From JAABSQ01 sp964573705 (GTDB taxonomy: Bacteria > Desulfobacterota > Desulfobacteria > Desulfobacterales > Desulfococcaceae), in the NCBI GenBank assembly GCA_964573705.1, contig CAZNLT010000194.1, forward strand, positions 1 to 10,237: a DNA stretch of 10,237 bases, given 5' to 3'. Below are positions 1-5,891 of the stretch, one piece after another; the stretch's first letter is position 1, and the number at the start of each line of letters is the position of its first letter. A program made the position numbers and the translations under genes. The notes under the pieces are model-generated. The model did no database searches. It saw only the letters and a program-made list of their open reading frames with translations, and was not told the DNA's origin.

Positions 1-708
1 GTTTTCGATGGAGCAGATGATGCAGACGTTGTCGTTTTTGTCCCGCATCACCTCCAGCTCGTACTCCTTCCAGCCCAGAATCGACTCCTCCAGCATGATC
101 TGGGTGTTCATGCTGGCGTCCAGGCCGGCCTTGGCCATCCCCTCCAGCTCTTCGGGGTTGTAGGCCACCCCGCCGCCGGTGCCGCCCAGCGTGAAGCTGG
201 TGCGGATGATGACGGGAAAGCCCAGGTCTGCGGCGATGTCCCGGACCTCGGCCATGTTCGTGGCGATGTGGCTGCGGGGAATCCGCAGGCCGATCCGCCG
301 CATGGCCTGGCGGAACCGGTCCCGGTCCTCGGCCTTCTGGATGGCGTCCACCGAAGCGCCGATCAGCTCCACGCCGAACCGGTCGAGGACGCCCATTTCG
401 GCGATCTCGATGGCGGTGTTGAGGGCGGTCTGCCCCCCCAAGGTCGGCAGCAGGGCGTCGGGACGCTCTTTTTCGATGATCATGGCCACCGCCTCGGGAA
501 TCACCGGCTCCACATAGGTGTAGTGGGCCGTCTCCGGGTCGGTCATGATGGTGGCCGGGTTGCTGTTGACCAGGACCACTTCGTAGCCTTCTTCCCGAAG
601 GGCTTTGCAGGCCTGGGTTCCGGAATAGTCGAATTCGCAGGCCTGGCTGATGATGATGGGCCCGGCCCCGATGATGAGGATCTTGTGAATGTCGGTTCTT
701 TTCGGCAT
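1..708 (-). CDS. carB: Carbamoyl-phosphate synthase large subunit, N-terminal 236 residues (3' end beyond window)
   Basis: CarB makes carbamoyl phosphate from bicarbonate, two ATP and ammonia passed from CarA, feeding pyrimidine and arginine synthesis in the cytoplasm. I translated the reverse strand by hand: the reading frame opens at an ATG at 706-708 and stays open to the window edge. The N-terminus MPKRTDIHKILIIGAGP is followed by a close match to the family motif (SQACEFDYSGTQACKAL), then NSNPATIMTDP, LPTLGGQTALN, KAEDRDRF, and the ATP-grasp glycine-rich loop FTLGGTGGG near residue 178. GWKEYELEVMRDKNDN follows near the edge. This is the first carboxyphosphate-forming half; the full protein is usually about 1,070 residues, so over three quarters lies outside. 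No clear Shine-Dalgarno precedes the ATG (GAGAG is 13 bases away), and no in-frame alternative start lies just upstream. It is the last gene seen in the car operon, 42 bases after the lipoprotein gene. Confidence 0.97.
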   Translation of the reverse strand, partial: MPKRTDIHKILIIGAGPIIISQACEFDYSGTQACKALREEGYEVVLVNSNPATIMTDPETAHYTYVEPVIPEAVAMIIEKERPDALLPTLGGQTALNTAIEIAEMGVLDRFGVELIGASVDAIQKAEDRDRFRQAMRRIGLRIPRSHIATNMAEVRDIAADLGFPVIIRTSFTLGGTGGGVAYNPEELEGMAKAGLDASMNTQIMLEESILGWKEYELEVMRDKNDNVCIICSIEN

Positions 709-750
709 ATCAGGTCGTTGACTCTCTGCGGTTGAATCGCGGTTGCGGTA

Positions 751-1062
751 TTACGGCTTCCTGGAAGATTTGGAAAAGGTCTTGAATTTCACCTTGCCGT
801 TGAAAAACTGGATCGCAATGGTGGCGCCGTCGTCGGTCCATTCGGAGGCGGCGCCCGACAGGCCGGCGAAATTGACGGAAGAAGATTCGGTGGGCTCGCC
901 CAGAATTTCCAGAACCGCCGCCTGGCTCATGCCGGTTTCGATCTTTTCGAAATTGGCCTGATTGATGCGGGACTGGCAGGAAAACAGCAGCCCGGCGACC
1001 ATCAGCACCACCGCGGCCAATGGTATCGCCTTGAAGATATCGATTTTCATGATTGTTTTCAC
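751..1062 (-). CDS. Small BamE/SmpA-like lipoprotein encoded between carA and carB
   Basis: A 103-residue protein starting at GTG 1062, or 99 residues if ATG 1050 is used. Neither start has well-placed SD spacing: GGAG lies 2 bases before the GTG and 14 before the ATG. The N-terminus is a lipoprotein signal: a basic start, a hydrophobic stretch (residues 14-27) and a lipobox LLFSC with the lipidated Cys at residue 29 (counted from the GTG). The mature part contains FEKIETGMSQAAVLEILGEP. This is the repeat-like motif (I-x-x-GM-x-x-x-x-V-x-x-x-LG-x-P) shared by BamE/SmpA/OmlA and related small lipoproteins, and it is followed by two short beta-like segments (EWTDDGATIAIQF, GKVKFKTF). The expected location is the membrane facing the periplasm. 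It begins 28 bases after the carA stop and ends 42 bases before carB, so co-transcription with car is likely. I cannot assign it a role in carbamoyl-phosphate synthesis; BamE itself works in outer-membrane assembly, and this may be only a structural relative. Confidence 0.85.
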   Translation of the reverse strand: MKTIMKIDIFKAIPLAAVVLMVAGLLFSCQSRINQANFEKIETGMSQAAVLEILGEPTESSSVNFAGLSGAASEWTDDGATIAIQFFNGKVKFKTFSKSSRKP

Positions 1063-1090
1063 GGCTCCGTCTAAGAGGTTCCCACCTATA

Positions 1091-2224
1091 TCATTTCTCC
1101 ATCATGCGGACGAAATCACCGAACAGGTACCCGGCATCATGGGGGCCCGGAGCGGCTTCCGGGTGGTATTGAACCGAAAACAGCGGGTATTTCTTGTGGC
1201 GGAACCCTTCCAGGGTCCGGTCGTTGAGGTTCATGTGGGTGACCTCGATCTCCTCCCCGGACAAGCTGTCGGTATCCACCGAAAAGCCGTGGTTCTGGGA
1301 GGTGATCTCGATGCGGCCGGTGGCCAGGTTGTGGACCGGCTGGTTGGCCCCCCGATGGCCGAACTTGAGCTTGAAGGTTTTGCCGCCCAGGGCCAGCCCC
1401 AGCAGCTGCTGGCCCAGGCAGATCCCGAACATCGGCTTATAACCGAACAGCTCCCGAATGGTCTCCACGGCATAGGCCACCGGCTCAGGGTCTCCCGGAC
1501 CGTTGGACAGAAAAATACCGTCGGGTTCCATGGCCCGAATGGTATCGGCGGTCGTAGACGCCGGCACCACCACCACCTCGAAGCCGGCCTTTTCAAGATT
1601 TCGAAGGATATTATATTTAATGCCGAAATCGAAGGCCGCCACCGAATGCTTCTCTCCCCGGCGGCGCCAGACGGTTGCATCCAGAGGGGTCTCATCGGAT
1701 ACCGGAATCCGTCGGCCGTCCACCCAGTAGTAGGGCTTTTGCGTGGTCACCTCTTTCACCAGGTCCCGGCCCACCAGGCCGGGGGTCTCCCGCACCCGCT
1801 TCACCAGAGAGTCGGGGTCGAGGTCCTCGGTGGAGATGAGCCCCCGCATGGCCCCGAGGTTTCGCAGGTGGCGGGTCAGGGCCCGGGTGTCGAGTTCATC
1901 GATCCCCATCACCCCCTGGCTTTGAAGGTAATCGGCCAGGGTCCGGGTGGACCTGAAATTGCTCGGGAAATCCTGGTATTCCCGCACGATAAAGGCGGCC
2001 ACCTGGACCCGGTCGGATTCCATATCCTCCGGATTGATGCCGTAGTTGCCCACCAGGGGGTAGGTCATGGTCACCATCTGCCCCCGGTAGGAGGGGTCGG
2101 TGAGGACCTCCTGATACCCGGTCATGCTGGTGTTGAATACCACTTCGCCCCAGGTTTCGCCGGAGCCTGTAAAGGACCTGCACGGAAAGGTCCGTCCGTC
2201 TTCGAGCGTTAACAAAGCTTCCAT
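1091..2224 (-). CDS. carA: Carbamoyl-phosphate synthase small subunit (glutaminase)
   Basis: CarA (377 residues, normal for the family) hydrolyses glutamine and channels ammonia to CarB. The N-terminal domain shows GEVVFNTSMTGYQEVLTDPSY (residues 26-46), typical of CarA. The C-terminal class I glutamine amidotransferase domain has LSNGPGDPEP (239-248), the nucleophile elbow MFGICLGQQ with Cys269, the HRGANQPV segment (290-297), SQNHGFSVD (309-317), and VQYHPEAAPGPHD with catalytic His354 and Glu356. All catalytic residues are present. The ATG at 2222-2224 fits the family N-terminus, but the 25 bases before it are AT-rich and hold no Shine-Dalgarno sequence, which is unusual here because amrB and the binding-protein gene have strong ones. 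It is the first large gene of the car operon and is preceded by a 276-base intergenic region carrying a good sigma70 promoter and a possible leader peptide. Confidence 0.98.
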   Translation of the reverse strand: MEALLTLEDGRTFPCRSFTGSGETWGEVVFNTSMTGYQEVLTDPSYRGQMVTMTYPLVGNYGINPEDMESDRVQVAAFIVREYQDFPSNFRSTRTLADYLQSQGVMGIDELDTRALTRHLRNLGAMRGLISTEDLDPDSLVKRVRETPGLVGRDLVKEVTTQKPYYWVDGRRIPVSDETPLDATVWRRRGEKHSVAAFDFGIKYNILRNLEKAGFEVVVVPASTTADTIRAMEPDGIFLSNGPGDPEPVAYAVETIRELFGYKPMFGICLGQQLLGLALGGKTFKLKFGHRGANQPVHNLATGRIEITSQNHGFSVDTDSLSGEEIEVTHMNLNDRTLEGFRHKKYPLFSVQYHPEAAPGPHDAGYLFGDFVRMMEK

Positions 2225-2283
2225 ATCGTTATATTAGTTCAAATATTTTATGATTGAATGATGATTGATATCAGAGCGACCAG

Positions 2284-2308
2284 AAAAAAGGCGTGAAAAC
2301 GGCTTTTC
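2284..2308 (-). terminator. Weak terminator-like hairpin with T-run in the carA leader
   Basis: Plus-strand arms AAAAGGCG (2286-2293) and CGGCTTTT (2300-2307) can pair with one G-G mismatch around a 6-base loop. Read on the minus strand, the transcript would end in a run of six T (2284-2289). A competing smaller stem, GAAAA (2295-2299) with TTTTC (2304-2308) around a tetraloop, uses overlapping bases. The stem is A/T-rich and weak for an intrinsic terminator. Its place, about 20 bases after the stop of the possible leader peptide and 60 before carA, would suit an attenuator, but that is inference. Confidence 0.3.
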
Positions 2309-2327
2309 CGATGAGTGGATGGATGCA

Positions 2328-2381
2328 TTAACAGCGCATATCGGCTGAACTGGTTTTATAAAACCTCCGGATCGAATACAT
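2328..2381 (-). CDS. Possible 17-residue leader peptide upstream of carA
   Basis: A short reading frame in the carA leader: ATG at 2379-2381, stop TAA at 2328-2330, peptide MYSIRRFYKTSSADMRC. AGGA lies 6 bases before the ATG, a better ribosome binding site than carA itself has. It starts about 43 bases after the likely transcription start and ends 103 bases before carA. The peptide has an Arg-Arg pair (CGG AGG) at residues 5-6 and another Arg at 16. Because carbamoyl phosphate feeds arginine synthesis, an arginine-sensing leader peptide is conceivable. A random small ORF in a 200-base leader is also possible; only conservation of the peptide in relatives would decide. Confidence 0.3.
   Translation of the reverse strand: MYSIRRFYKTSSADMRC
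2352..2365. repeat. Perfect 14-bp palindrome in the carA leader
   Basis: GGTTTTATAAAACC is its own reverse complement and lies about 60-70 bases downstream of the predicted carA transcription start, inside the possible leader ORF. It could be a repressor operator or form an RNA hairpin. On the minus strand it overlaps a GGAGG that is not followed by a start codon at useful distance. No family-specific operator is recognised. Confidence 0.4.
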
Positions 2382-2429
2382 CGTCTTTCCTGAAAAATAT
2401 AAATAAATCAGAATACCCCTAAATATAAG

Positions 2430-2458
2430 AGTATATCGTTCCTGAATTATTTTTTCAA
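2430..2458 (-). promoter_or_regulatory. Sigma70-type promoter of the car operon
   Basis: Reading the minus strand, TTGAAA (2458-2453) and TATACT (2435-2430) are separated by exactly 17 bases; each hexamer matches the consensus at five of six positions. The likely start is the A at 2424, giving a transcript beginning AUUUAGGGG and a leader of about 200 bases before the carA ATG. It lies in an AT-rich pocket of a GC-rich region, just after the mqnD stop. The early U-run resembles the start regions of UTP-sensitive pyrimidine promoters in E. coli (carAB P1, pyrBI), but this parallel is only an inference. Confidence 0.7.
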
Positions 2459-2463
2459 TAGAA

Positions 2464-2492
2464 TTTCCGCCGATGGTCGCTCTTTTCCGCCG
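2464..2492. repeat. Two TTTCCGCCG direct repeats 20 bases apart, upstream of the car promoter
   Basis: TTTCCGCCG occurs at 2464-2472 and again at 2484-2492, with a period of 20 bases (close to two helical turns). Counted from the predicted start at 2424, the repeats centre at about -44 and -64. That is the usual place for an activator bound next to RNA polymerase. They also lie between the mqnD stop codon and the -35 box, so they are not coding. No known regulator is recognised; chance similarity in GC-rich DNA remains possible. Confidence 0.35.
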
Positions 2493-2500
2493 TCGTTCAG

Positions 2501-3337
2501 TCAAAACCCCAACAGCGGGCGGTCCACGGACGGCAGCAGGCCGCAGCGGCGGCCCCGGTCGAAGAGGGCGGCCACGGCCGCCTCCCCTTCCTTCCCCAGA
2601 TCGAGGGAGAAATCATTGACGTAGAGGTCGATGTGCTGCTGAATGACCGACCCTGCCATCTCCCGGGCATGGCGTCGAATGTAGCCGGCCGCGGCTTCGG
2701 GATGGTCGAAGCCGAACCGGACGCTGTCTCGAACCGCCGCCTCGGCCCGGCGGGCGATGTCGGTCCCCAGGTCCCGGCGCACCGCGATGCCGCCCAGGGG
2801 AATGGGCAGGCCGGTCTCCTCCTCCCACCACCGGCCCAGGTCCACCAGCGATTCCAAACCGTAGCCGGAATAGGTGAACCGGCCTTCGTGGATGATCACC
2901 CCGGCCTCGAACTCCCCCCGGGCCACGGCGGGCATGATCTTGTCGAAGGTCATGGGCACGGCCCGGGGCGGCTCGGCCAGATACAGCCCCAGGAGCAGAT
3001 TGGCGGTGGTCTGCAATCCGGGGACCGCAATGGGAACCGAAGGAAGCCGGTCCGGATCGAAACCGGGCCGGGCCACGATCAGGGGCCCGCATCCCCGGCC
3101 CAGGGCCGCACCGCTTCGCAACAGACCGTAAGTCTCCTGCAGGTGGCCCAGGGCCGCAAAAGAGAGCTTGGAAACATCCCATTTTCCGGCGGCGGCGTCC
3201 CGGTTGAGGGATTCCACATCGGCCAGGTGGGGCCGCCAGTCGAGGTCGCCGCAGTCGATGCGGCCGTGGGCCAGGGCGTAAAAGATAAAGGTGTCGTTGG
3301 GGCAGGTGGAGTAGGCCAAAGTCAAGGCGCGTGCCAT
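2501..3337 (-). CDS. mqnD: 1,4-dihydroxy-6-naphthoate synthase (menaquinone, futalosine pathway)
   Basis: MqnD converts cyclic de-hypoxanthinyl futalosine to 1,4-dihydroxy-6-naphthoate in the futalosine route to menaquinone. The 278-residue product has the normal length and a periplasmic-binding-protein-like fold without a signal peptide, as expected for this cytoplasmic enzyme. Family motifs are clear: STCPNDTFIFYAL (residues 10-22), DVESLNRDA (40-48), DVSKLSFAALG (54-64), LLRSGAALGRGCGPLIVA (72-89), VIIHEGRFTY (147-156) and HIDLYVNDFSLDLG (235-248). His150 in the HEGRF motif corresponds to the histidine proposed as the catalytic base in Thermus MqnD. The ATG at 3335-3337 is preceded by AAGGA 11 bases upstream, a slightly long spacing. 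It follows mqnB after 131 bases in the same orientation, so it may share the amrB-tetR-mqnB transcript. MqnA is a homologue of similar size, but the PNDTF, GRGCGP and HIDLYVN motifs favour MqnD. Confidence 0.95.
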   Translation of the reverse strand: MARALTLAYSTCPNDTFIFYALAHGRIDCGDLDWRPHLADVESLNRDAAAGKWDVSKLSFAALGHLQETYGLLRSGAALGRGCGPLIVARPGFDPDRLPSVPIAVPGLQTTANLLLGLYLAEPPRAVPMTFDKIMPAVARGEFEAGVIIHEGRFTYSGYGLESLVDLGRWWEEETGLPIPLGGIAVRRDLGTDIARRAEAAVRDSVRFGFDHPEAAAGYIRRHAREMAGSVIQQHIDLYVNDFSLDLGKEGEAAVAALFDRGRRCGLLPSVDRPLLGF

Positions 3338-3447
3338 CGATTTTTCATTCCTTTCAATTTCCGGTTCCCCGTTGTCAGGTTTCCCGGTACCAGCCGGATT
3401 TCACCCTCTCGGCGCCGGGGGATAAATCCCTCGGCTGAGCATATGAA

Positions 3448-3465
3448 AGCACCCGGAAGGGCGCT
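3448..3465 (-). terminator. Short hairpin after mqnB, weak terminator at best
   Basis: Arms AGCACCC (3448-3454) and GGGCGCT (3459-3465) pair over 7 bases, with one G-T wobble, around a 4-base loop. On the minus strand the stem ends in T and is followed by only two more T before a C, so termination would be poor. It begins a few bases after the mqnB stop and might reduce read-through into mqnD or protect the upstream mRNA. The rest of the 131-base gap shows no clear promoter. Confidence 0.25.
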
Positions 3466-3468
3466 CAC

Positions 3469-4239
3469 CTATTTCGGTTCCCATCCGTTTTCGGCGATGT
3501 CCTTCACCAGACAGGCCGCCGCCTCAGCGCACCGCGCAAAAGCCAGATCCAGGTTCCAGCCGTTTCGATTCCGAAGACCCACCCGGTTGCTGGCCGCACG
3601 GATTTCCACCAGCGGGAGGTCGTAGTGGAGCGCCAGGTATGCGGCCCCGGCCCCTTCCATGGATTCCATGCAGGGGCGGTACTGATCATAGAGCGTCCGG
3701 GCCCGGCGGTCGGTGGCGGTGATGGTGGAAACGGTGACAAAGGGCCCCCGTTTCACCCGGCAAACACCGGCAAACGCGTTTTCCAGAACGGAGACCGCCC
3801 GTATGTGCCGTTTTTCATCCAGGGGATACCGGTGGCGGATATCGGCACCCTGGTGAACCATCAGCGGAAAGGGCAGCGGACGGATCGGTCCATCCGCCGT
3901 TTCCGGTTCGATCCCCAGATGGACATCGATCTCTTCGGCGGCCGCCGCCACATCCCCGATATCCAGTCCCGACTTCTGAAAAGCCCCGGCGCAGCCGGTC
4001 TGGATCAGAAGCGAGGGGCGTTGAAATTCCACCGCCGCGGTCACCGCCTGAACCGTGTTGACCAGCCCGGGCCCGGTGGCGAGCAGCCGAACCGGTATGC
4101 CGGCCAGGCGGCCGGTGATCAGCCGCCGGCGCCCGATCTTCGCTTCGGACCGGCCTTTCAAATCGGGGTCAAGCCGGGCCAATTCCCGGGGAACCGCCCC
4201 CAGAATCAGGATATGGGGGTCGTCGAAGCGCTCCGTCAT
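3469..4239 (-). CDS. mqnB: Futalosine hydrolase (menaquinone, futalosine pathway)
   Basis: MqnB removes hypoxanthine from futalosine to give de-hypoxanthinyl futalosine, the substrate of MqnC. The 256-residue product belongs to the nucleosidase/phosphorylase superfamily. It shows ILILGAVPREL at the N-terminus (residues 10-20), LLATGPGLVNT (52-62), LIQTGCAGAFQKSGLDIGD (78-96), a TVSTITATD segment (169-177), the substrate-loop motif CMESMEGAGAAYLAL (190-204), and VEIRAASNRVGLRNRNGWNLDLA (211-233), which is characteristic of futalosine hydrolase. The open frame extends upstream to 4287, but ATG 4237-4239 is preferred because it begins just before ILILG and overlaps the tetR stop as ATGA, indicating translational coupling. 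It is followed after 131 bases by mqnD, another step of the same pathway. The other mqn genes (mqnA, mqnC, mqnE) are not in the window. Confidence 0.93.
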   Translation of the reverse strand: MTERFDDPHILILGAVPRELARLDPDLKGRSEAKIGRRRLITGRLAGIPVRLLATGPGLVNTVQAVTAAVEFQRPSLLIQTGCAGAFQKSGLDIGDVAAAAEEIDVHLGIEPETADGPIRPLPFPLMVHQGADIRHRYPLDEKRHIRAVSVLENAFAGVCRVKRGPFVTVSTITATDRRARTLYDQYRPCMESMEGAGAAYLALHYDLPLVEIRAASNRVGLRNRNGWNLDLAFARCAEAAACLVKDIAENGWEPK

Positions 4240-4880
4240 GGTTTGCCGATTCCCAGCCGCATCATTTCGGTCAACTCCCGAACCCATTCCCGGGCGGTAT
4301 CTTCACTGCACTGGTGAATCCCCGATCCGGCGTCCAGGTGCGGCACGGTCTGGGCCTGAAGGAACCGGTCCATCAAGGCGTCCAGCACAAAGGCGGCCTT
4401 GTCCAGGTCCAGCCCCTCCCGAAGCTCCCCCCGGTCCCGGGCGTCGGCCAACAGGCCGCGCAGGTACTTGAGGCTGTAGCTTCGCAGGGACATCAGGATT
4501 TCGTTCCGAAAGGGGACCTCATACTCGAACAGGGTCGTGATGTACAGCCGATAGATCACCGGGTGTTTTTTCAAAAACAGCACCCCGGCCAGCAGCGTGG
4601 CCTCCAGCCGGGTAAAAAGGTCCTCATGGGCGGTCTGGCCCCGCACCGTTCGCAGATAGTCCTTGACCATCTCCATGGCGGTGTTGAAGGCGAACAGAAA
4701 CAGCCCTTTTTTATCCCCGAAATACTGAAAAATGGAGCCCTTGGCAATCCCCAGCCGGCCCACCATGGCGTTGATGCTGGCCCCGGCGAACCCTTTTTCG
4801 CTGAACTCCTCCACCGCCACCTGCCGAATCCGGTCTTGTTTTTCCTCGGACAGATTGCGGAAGGTCTTCAGCGGGATCAT
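4236..4880 (-). CDS. TetR/AcrR-family transcriptional regulator
   Basis: A 214-residue regulator with a TetR-type N-terminal DNA-binding domain: RIRQVAVEEFSEKGFAGASI (residues 17-36), then the recognition helix region GIAKGSIFQYFGDKKGLFLFAF (44-65), all at the usual positions. The C-terminal helical domain (about 70-214) is typical in length but has no motif that tells the ligand. ATG 4878-4880 overlaps the amrB stop as ATGA, and its own stop overlaps the mqnB start the same way, so it is the middle gene of a tightly coupled trio. By context it likely regulates its own operon; three palindromes in the promoter region upstream of amrB are candidate operators. Whether it senses a quinone, a redox signal or a lipid cannot be read from the sequence. 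Confidence 0.93.
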   Translation of the reverse strand: MIPLKTFRNLSEEKQDRIRQVAVEEFSEKGFAGASINAMVGRLGIAKGSIFQYFGDKKGLFLFAFNTAMEMVKDYLRTVRGQTAHEDLFTRLEATLLAGVLFLKKHPVIYRLYITTLFEYEVPFRNEILMSLRSYSLKYLRGLLADARDRGELREGLDLDKAAFVLDALMDRFLQAQTVPHLDAGSGIHQCSEDTAREWVRELTEMMRLGIGKP

Positions 4881-5731
4881 TCGAAGACGATCCCCACATA
4901 TCCCACGAAGCTGTCCCCCGGATGTTTGTCATAGCTGGTGGCATAGGCCACCGATTCGGCTTTTCGGGCGCCCAGCTTCCGGGCGGTCTCCACCGCCGAA
5001 GCGGCGGCGCCGGCGCAGCAGGCGTTGTGGTTTTCCACCCCTTCCGCAATGACCTTCGGGGGATCCATGGCCATCAGGGCGTCGATAAACCGGCGGTCAT
5101 TCTCGTATTTAACCCAGTTCAGGGCGTCGGCGCCGGTTCCCTTGGGGGTGAATCCGTAGTTGAATCCGTAATGGGTCAGATCGGTGGAGCCGATCACCTT
5201 CAGCCGTCTGCCTTTCTCTGCGGCGATTTCCGCCACCGCCTGGGCGATGTTAAGGGATTTGTCCGCCGGCGGGGCCCCGATGGGCAGAATTTTGGCATCC
5301 TTGAAAAAATACTTCACAAAGGGAAGCTGAAGTTCGATGGTGTTGTCCTGAGTGAACCGCTTGGGGGTTTCCAGCTGGAATTCGAACCGGCCGGCCAGCT
5401 CCTGCGCCATTTCGGTATCGATCTCCAGGGGTCCGAACGGCGTTTCCCATGCCCCTTCCGCCATCAGATAGGCGGGAGACCCGGCATGAAGGTGCATCCC
5501 GTAGAGGACCACCGTTTCGGTCGTCCCCACCTTGCTCACCGCGTGAATGACATTGGCGGCAATGGACCCTGAAAAATGCCATCCGGCGTGGGGGACGATG
5601 CCGCCGAACAGGTTTTTGCCGACCACCTCATCCGCTTCCCCTTCCTTGAGATATTCTTGAATCGTCTTTTCGCAGTCTGAGGGATTTCCCGGATACCAGC
5701 TTCCGGCAAAAAGGGCTTGTCGGGTTTCCAT
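4877..5731 (-). CDS. amrB: Memo-family protein (AmmeMemoRadiSam system protein B)
   Basis: A 284-residue member of the MEMO1 family, structurally related to class III extradiol dioxygenases. It shows AGSWYPG (residues 9-15), GIVPHAGWHFSG (44-55), LYGMHLHAG (76-84), STDLTHYGF (182-190) and HNACCAGAAASAV (235-247). The residues corresponding to the conserved metal-site set of human MEMO1 (His49, His81, Asp189, His192, Cys244) appear as His48, His80, Asp184, His187 and Cys238 or Cys239. The metal site therefore looks intact. The double Cys differs from the common single-Cys context. The ATG at 5729-5731 has a strong SD, AAGGAGG, 5 bases upstream. In many prokaryotes Memo occurs with AMMECR1 and a radical SAM protein; neither is in this window. 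Here it heads an overlapping operon with tetR and mqnB. Its biochemical function is unknown; a role linked to menaquinone or redox balance is inferred only from position. Confidence 0.93.
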   Translation of the reverse strand: METRQALFAGSWYPGNPSDCEKTIQEYLKEGEADEVVGKNLFGGIVPHAGWHFSGSIAANVIHAVSKVGTTETVVLYGMHLHAGSPAYLMAEGAWETPFGPLEIDTEMAQELAGRFEFQLETPKRFTQDNTIELQLPFVKYFFKDAKILPIGAPPADKSLNIAQAVAEIAAEKGRRLKVIGSTDLTHYGFNYGFTPKGTGADALNWVKYENDRRFIDALMAMDPPKVIAEGVENHNACCAGAAASAVETARKLGARKAESVAYATSYDKHPGDSFVGYVGIVFE

Positions 5732-5788
5732 GTATGCCTCCTTTTAAGCACTTCCCCGCACGAAGCGGCGAACCGGATCAAATGCCGT

Positions 5789-5819
5789 TTCCCGCGGGAA
5801 TCGATTTCAATGAATTGAA
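5789..5819. repeat. Two perfect palindromes in the amrB leader
   Basis: TTCCCGCGGGAA (5789-5800) is a perfect 12-bp palindrome. TTCAAT-GA-ATTGAA (5806-5819) is a perfect 6-bp-arm inverted repeat around 2 bases. They lie 6 bases apart, about 18-50 bases downstream of the predicted transcription start and 58-88 bases upstream of the amrB ATG. Sites in such positions often bind dimeric repressors; the TetR protein encoded in the same operon is the natural candidate. Chance palindromes cannot be excluded. Confidence 0.4.
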
Positions 5820-5843
5820 TACGCTGCAATTTATTATGGTTTA

Positions 5844-5871
5844 AATATAATCGGCGTGCCGATCAATGCAA
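5844..5871 (-). promoter_or_regulatory. Candidate promoter for the amrB-tetR-mqnB operon
   Basis: On the minus strand TTGCAT (5871-5866) and TATATT (5849-5844) are separated by 16 bases, a fair sigma70-type match in an AT-rich pocket. The predicted start is near 5837, giving a leader of roughly 105 bases. The spacer between the two boxes is filled by an inverted repeat (see the entry at 5850). A second -10-like CATAAT lies a few bases downstream but has no good -35 partner. Confidence is moderate because the -10 box is not ideal. Confidence 0.45.
5850..5863 (-). promoter_or_regulatory. Inverted repeat ATCGGC-N2-GCCGAT: operator or weak terminator
   Basis: ATCGGC (5850-5855) and GCCGAT (5858-5863) form a perfect 14-bp dyad exactly between the -35 and -10 boxes of the candidate amrB promoter, the classic place for a repressor operator. 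A second reading is possible: on the minus strand it lies about 30 bases after the potC stop and is followed by TTATATTT, so a short 5-bp hairpin there could serve as a weak terminator for the transporter operon. Both roles may apply. Confidence 0.45.
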
Positions 5872-5891
5872 CCCGGGAAACCGAAACCTCC

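Noticed and set aside
962..2212. 416-codon plus-strand reading frame opposite carA
   Set aside because: It is antisense to carA, whose catalytic motifs are fully intact. The translation is rich in Gly, His, Pro and Gln with no recognisable domain, as expected from the complement of GC-rich coding DNA.
2633..3625. 330-codon plus-strand reading frame opposite mqnD
   Set aside because: Shadow of mqnD and the following gap; composition is low-complexity and no family motif is visible.
4240..4287. N-terminal extension of mqnB to 4287
   Set aside because: The extra 16 residues lie inside tetR and precede the family start; the ATGA overlap at 4236-4239 is a better start.
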